Source of the DNA: Parcubacteria group bacterium Athens0714_26
GTDB lineage: Bacteria; Patescibacteriota; Minisyncoccia; UBA6257; 02-FULL-45-10c
Assembly: GCA_007376745.1 (NCBI GenBank)
Contig: VMGU01000030.1
Location: 1 to 6,123, forward strand
DNA: 6,123 bases
Direction of reading: 5' to 3'
Positions 4,788-6,123 of the stretch are shown piece by piece; position 1 is the first letter of the stretch, and each line of letters starts with the position of its first letter. A program made the position numbers and the translations under genes. The notes beneath the pieces are model-generated. The model did no database searches. It worked only from the letters and a program-made list of their open reading frames with translations, and was not told the origin of the DNA.

Positions 4788-6008
4788 ATGAATAGATTAA
4801 TAAAAACAATTTTAATAGTTTCGGCTTGTTTACCATTAGCTTTGGCGCAGGCGCAAGTTAACAATCTTGTTGTTCAATTTGAGCAAACACCTTTGTTTAA
4901 TGAAGCTAATTTTTTGCCGGGCGCGGGCGTAGCAAGATGGGTTAAAGTCACAAACAATAGCCCTGAAGCGCAAAGAATCGCCGCTGAAGCCATTAATATC
5001 AGCGACCCTAATAATTTTGCTTCTCAATTAAATTTAACTATTAAAGAAAGTTTGACAACTATCTTTAATGATACTTTAGAGAAATTTTTTGACCAGGGTG
5101 AAACTTATCTTTCTAGTCTAACCACAGGAACAACAACTCAATATGATTTTACAATTACTTTTAATCCCAGCTCGGGAAATGAGTATCAAGAAAAAGTTTT
5201 AGGTTTTGATATTTTAGTTGGTTTTGAAGGGACAGAGGGGGGATTGCCATTACCGCCAGCAGGTGGCGGCACAGGTGGGGGCGGAAGCGGCGGTGGTGGA
5301 GGTGGGGGTGGTAGCTTACCGCAGGGATTAAGTATTTTTAATGAAGCTTGGGCGAGCACTACTAAAAATAGTGTCACTATGATGTGGACTACGAGCTATC
5401 CAGCTACTAGCCAGATTATCTACGCGCTTGAAGGAGAGAGTCATATTTTAGATCTAACGGATAGCGGCGGTACCCCGCCTAAGTATGGCTATAGCCGCAC
5501 AACCCCGGAGTACAACGCGCCCGCTATTCCTAACGGGGTGGTTTCACATTCCGTGACTATTACAGGCCTTACACCCGGGACAACATATTACTATAGAACG
5601 GTTTCCCACGCGTCATTGGCGATTGGTCATGAACGTAGCTTTACCACCTTGGCATCAGGGGATAATTTAAAAGAGGTATCTGGAACTGGAAATAATATTA
5701 TTCTTGCCGAAAATAATAGCGCGGCAAATAAAAACTCCGAGATATCAGCTGGAGAAAGCGGAGGCGTCCTAAACGGTTCCCCTGGAACCGTCGGGCAAGA
5801 AGGAAAGGGAGAGGGGACTATAGGAGAAATTTCCGCGGCTAATAAAATCACCGCGCGGGGCTTACTGGCTACAATTGGTTTGGTTTGGGATAATATTAGC
5901 CAGTCATTTTTGAAAAGTATTGTTGTATTAGTTTTATCAGTGATTTTACTTTTTGTAATATTTAAAAAAGTTAAAAAAATAATACACAAAAGAAAAGAGA
6001 AGATATAA
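4788..6008 (+). CDS. Membrane-anchored protein with PAP-N/fibronectin-like domain and polyglycine linker
   Basis: A 406-residue protein four bases after the preceding gene. It has a conventional signal peptide (1-20 or 1-22, ending LALAQA), unlike the SipW type upstream. Residues 24-147 form a beta-rich domain (VARWVKVTNNSPEAQ near 48-62, VLGFDILVGFEG at 137-148) that I read as possibly CalY/TasA-like. A linker (about 153-176) is nearly pure glycine with a few prolines and serines. Residues 180-288 resemble the fibronectin-like N-terminal domain of purple acid phosphatases: SVTMMWTTSYPATSQIIYA (195-213), then VTITGLTPGTTYYYRT (256-271) and RSFTTL (283-288). No phosphatase catalytic domain follows. 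A polar Gly/Asn/Ser stretch leads to a membrane helix (about 376-392) and a basic cytoplasmic tail (KKVKKIIHKRKEK). It could anchor the exported subunits to the membrane; this is inference. Confidence 0.83.
   Translation: MNRLIKTILIVSACLPLALAQAQVNNLVVQFEQTPLFNEANFLPGAGVARWVKVTNNSPEAQRIAAEAINISDPNNFASQLNLTIKESLTTIFNDTLEKFFDQGETYLSSLTTGTTTQYDFTITFNPSSGNEYQEKVLGFDILVGFEGTEGGLPLPPAGGGTGGGGSGGGGGGGGSLPQGLSIFNEAWASTTKNSVTMMWTTSYPATSQIIYALEGESHILDLTDSGGTPPKYGYSRTTPEYNAPAIPNGVVSHSVTITGLTPGTTYYYRTVSHASLAIGHERSFTTLASGDNLKEVSGTGNNIILAENNSAANKNSEISAGESGGVLNGSPGTVGQEGKGEGTIGEISAANKITARGLLATIGLVWDNISQSFLKSIVVLVLSVILLFVIFKKVKKIIHKRKEKI
5262..5312 (+). repeat. G-rich low-complexity tract encoding the polyglycine linker
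   Basis: Repeated GGN codons encode residues 159-175, with G-runs of up to five on the coding strand. The tract could form a G-quadruplex in DNA or mRNA and is prone to copying slippage, so linker length may vary between strains. Another run of six G lies at 5237-5242. Confidence 0.75.
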
Positions 6009-6049
6009 ATTCGGTCAAATTTCATTTGCACAAGTTCAGATACATATGA

Positions 6050-6073
6050 GACTTTTCGGCTCATCGAAAAGTC
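6050..6073 (+). promoter_or_regulatory. Perfect hairpin at the end of the operon
   Basis: GACTTTTCG (6050-6058) and CGAAAAGTC (6065-6073) pair perfectly over nine bases around a six-base loop. No T-tract follows on either strand, so it is not a standard terminator. It ends immediately before an ATG at 6074. It may end or protect the operon message, or belong to the leader of the next gene. The rest of 6009-6049 shows no clear feature. Confidence 0.5.
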
Positions 6074-6123
6074 ATGCAGCAATACAATAAAACAAGGGGT
6101 ATTAAGGGCATTGTAAGTGTCTA
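6074..6123 (+). CDS. Possible start of a further gene, cut by the window edge
   Basis: An ATG directly after the hairpin opens a frame that stays open to the edge for 16 full codons (MQQYNKTRGIKGIVSV). The polar, basic beginning turning hydrophobic would fit the start of a membrane or exported protein. There is no ribosome-binding site, and 50 bases of open frame can occur by chance, so this is only a suggestion. No product can be named. Confidence 0.25.
   Translation, partial: MQQYNKTRGIKGIVSV

Noticed and set aside
6048..6076. Possible hammerhead-like core (GATGAG and CCGAAA) on the reverse strand of the hairpin
   Set aside because: The invariant CUGAUGA is not matched (the base order before GAUGA is wrong), and the bases are fully used by the simple nine-bp hairpin.
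5627..6082. Reverse 151-codon open frame at the right end
   Set aside because: It is antisense to the C-terminal part of the anchored protein and has no domain pattern or ribosome-binding site.

Overview
The window looks like a piece of an uncultivated bacterium of the Patescibacteria / Candidate Phyla Radiation type, probably a Parcubacteria-like lineage. This is an inference. It rests on the AT-rich DNA, the short AT-rich spacers, and a gene set (paralogous SipW-type secreted proteins, a short SipW/Sec11-type signal peptidase, lamin-tail and fibronectin-like surface proteins) that I associate with such genomes. No rRNA or other taxonomic marker is present.

Layout: a rho-independent terminator (68-103) closes whatever lies to the left. 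A promoter-like pair and a short GC-rich leader follow. Then five forward genes form one likely operon: two paralogous TasA/camelysin-like secreted subunits (199-1212 and 1241-2044), a SipW-type signal peptidase I (2802-3326), a third SipW-type substrate fused to a lamin-tail domain with a long acidic tail (3323-4783), and a membrane-anchored protein with a possible CalY/TasA-like domain, a polyglycine linker and a purple-acid-phosphatase-N/fibronectin-like domain (4788-6008). At the right edge a hairpin (6050-6073) directly precedes a possible start of another gene (6074 to the edge).

The operon is interrupted between 2045 and 2801. This stretch holds a nested inverted-repeat region, a truncated extra copy of the 5' end of the signal peptidase gene (2175-2240, a near copy of 2811-2873), and a reverse-strand antitoxin/RelE-like toxin pair (2528-2770 and 2308-2559). 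The toxin-antitoxin cassette therefore sits between two copies of the sipW start, which suggests either insertion with rebuilding of the gene start or decay of a tandem sipW duplicate.

How the genes fit together (inference from family knowledge): the signal peptidase would remove the SipW-type signal peptides of three proteins sharing a G-x-T-x-A-[FY]-[FY]-x-D-T-E junction. The two small beta-rich, cysteine-containing paralogues would be fibre or surface subunits, as TasA is in Bacillus. The lamin-tail protein could be an accessory or tip component, and the last protein, fixed by a C-terminal membrane helix, could be the cell-surface anchor. The main unusual features are the sipW/toxin-antitoxin junctions, and a 60-bp, in-frame, palindromic GC-rich block between the Shine-Dalgarno sequence and the conserved start of the second subunit gene.
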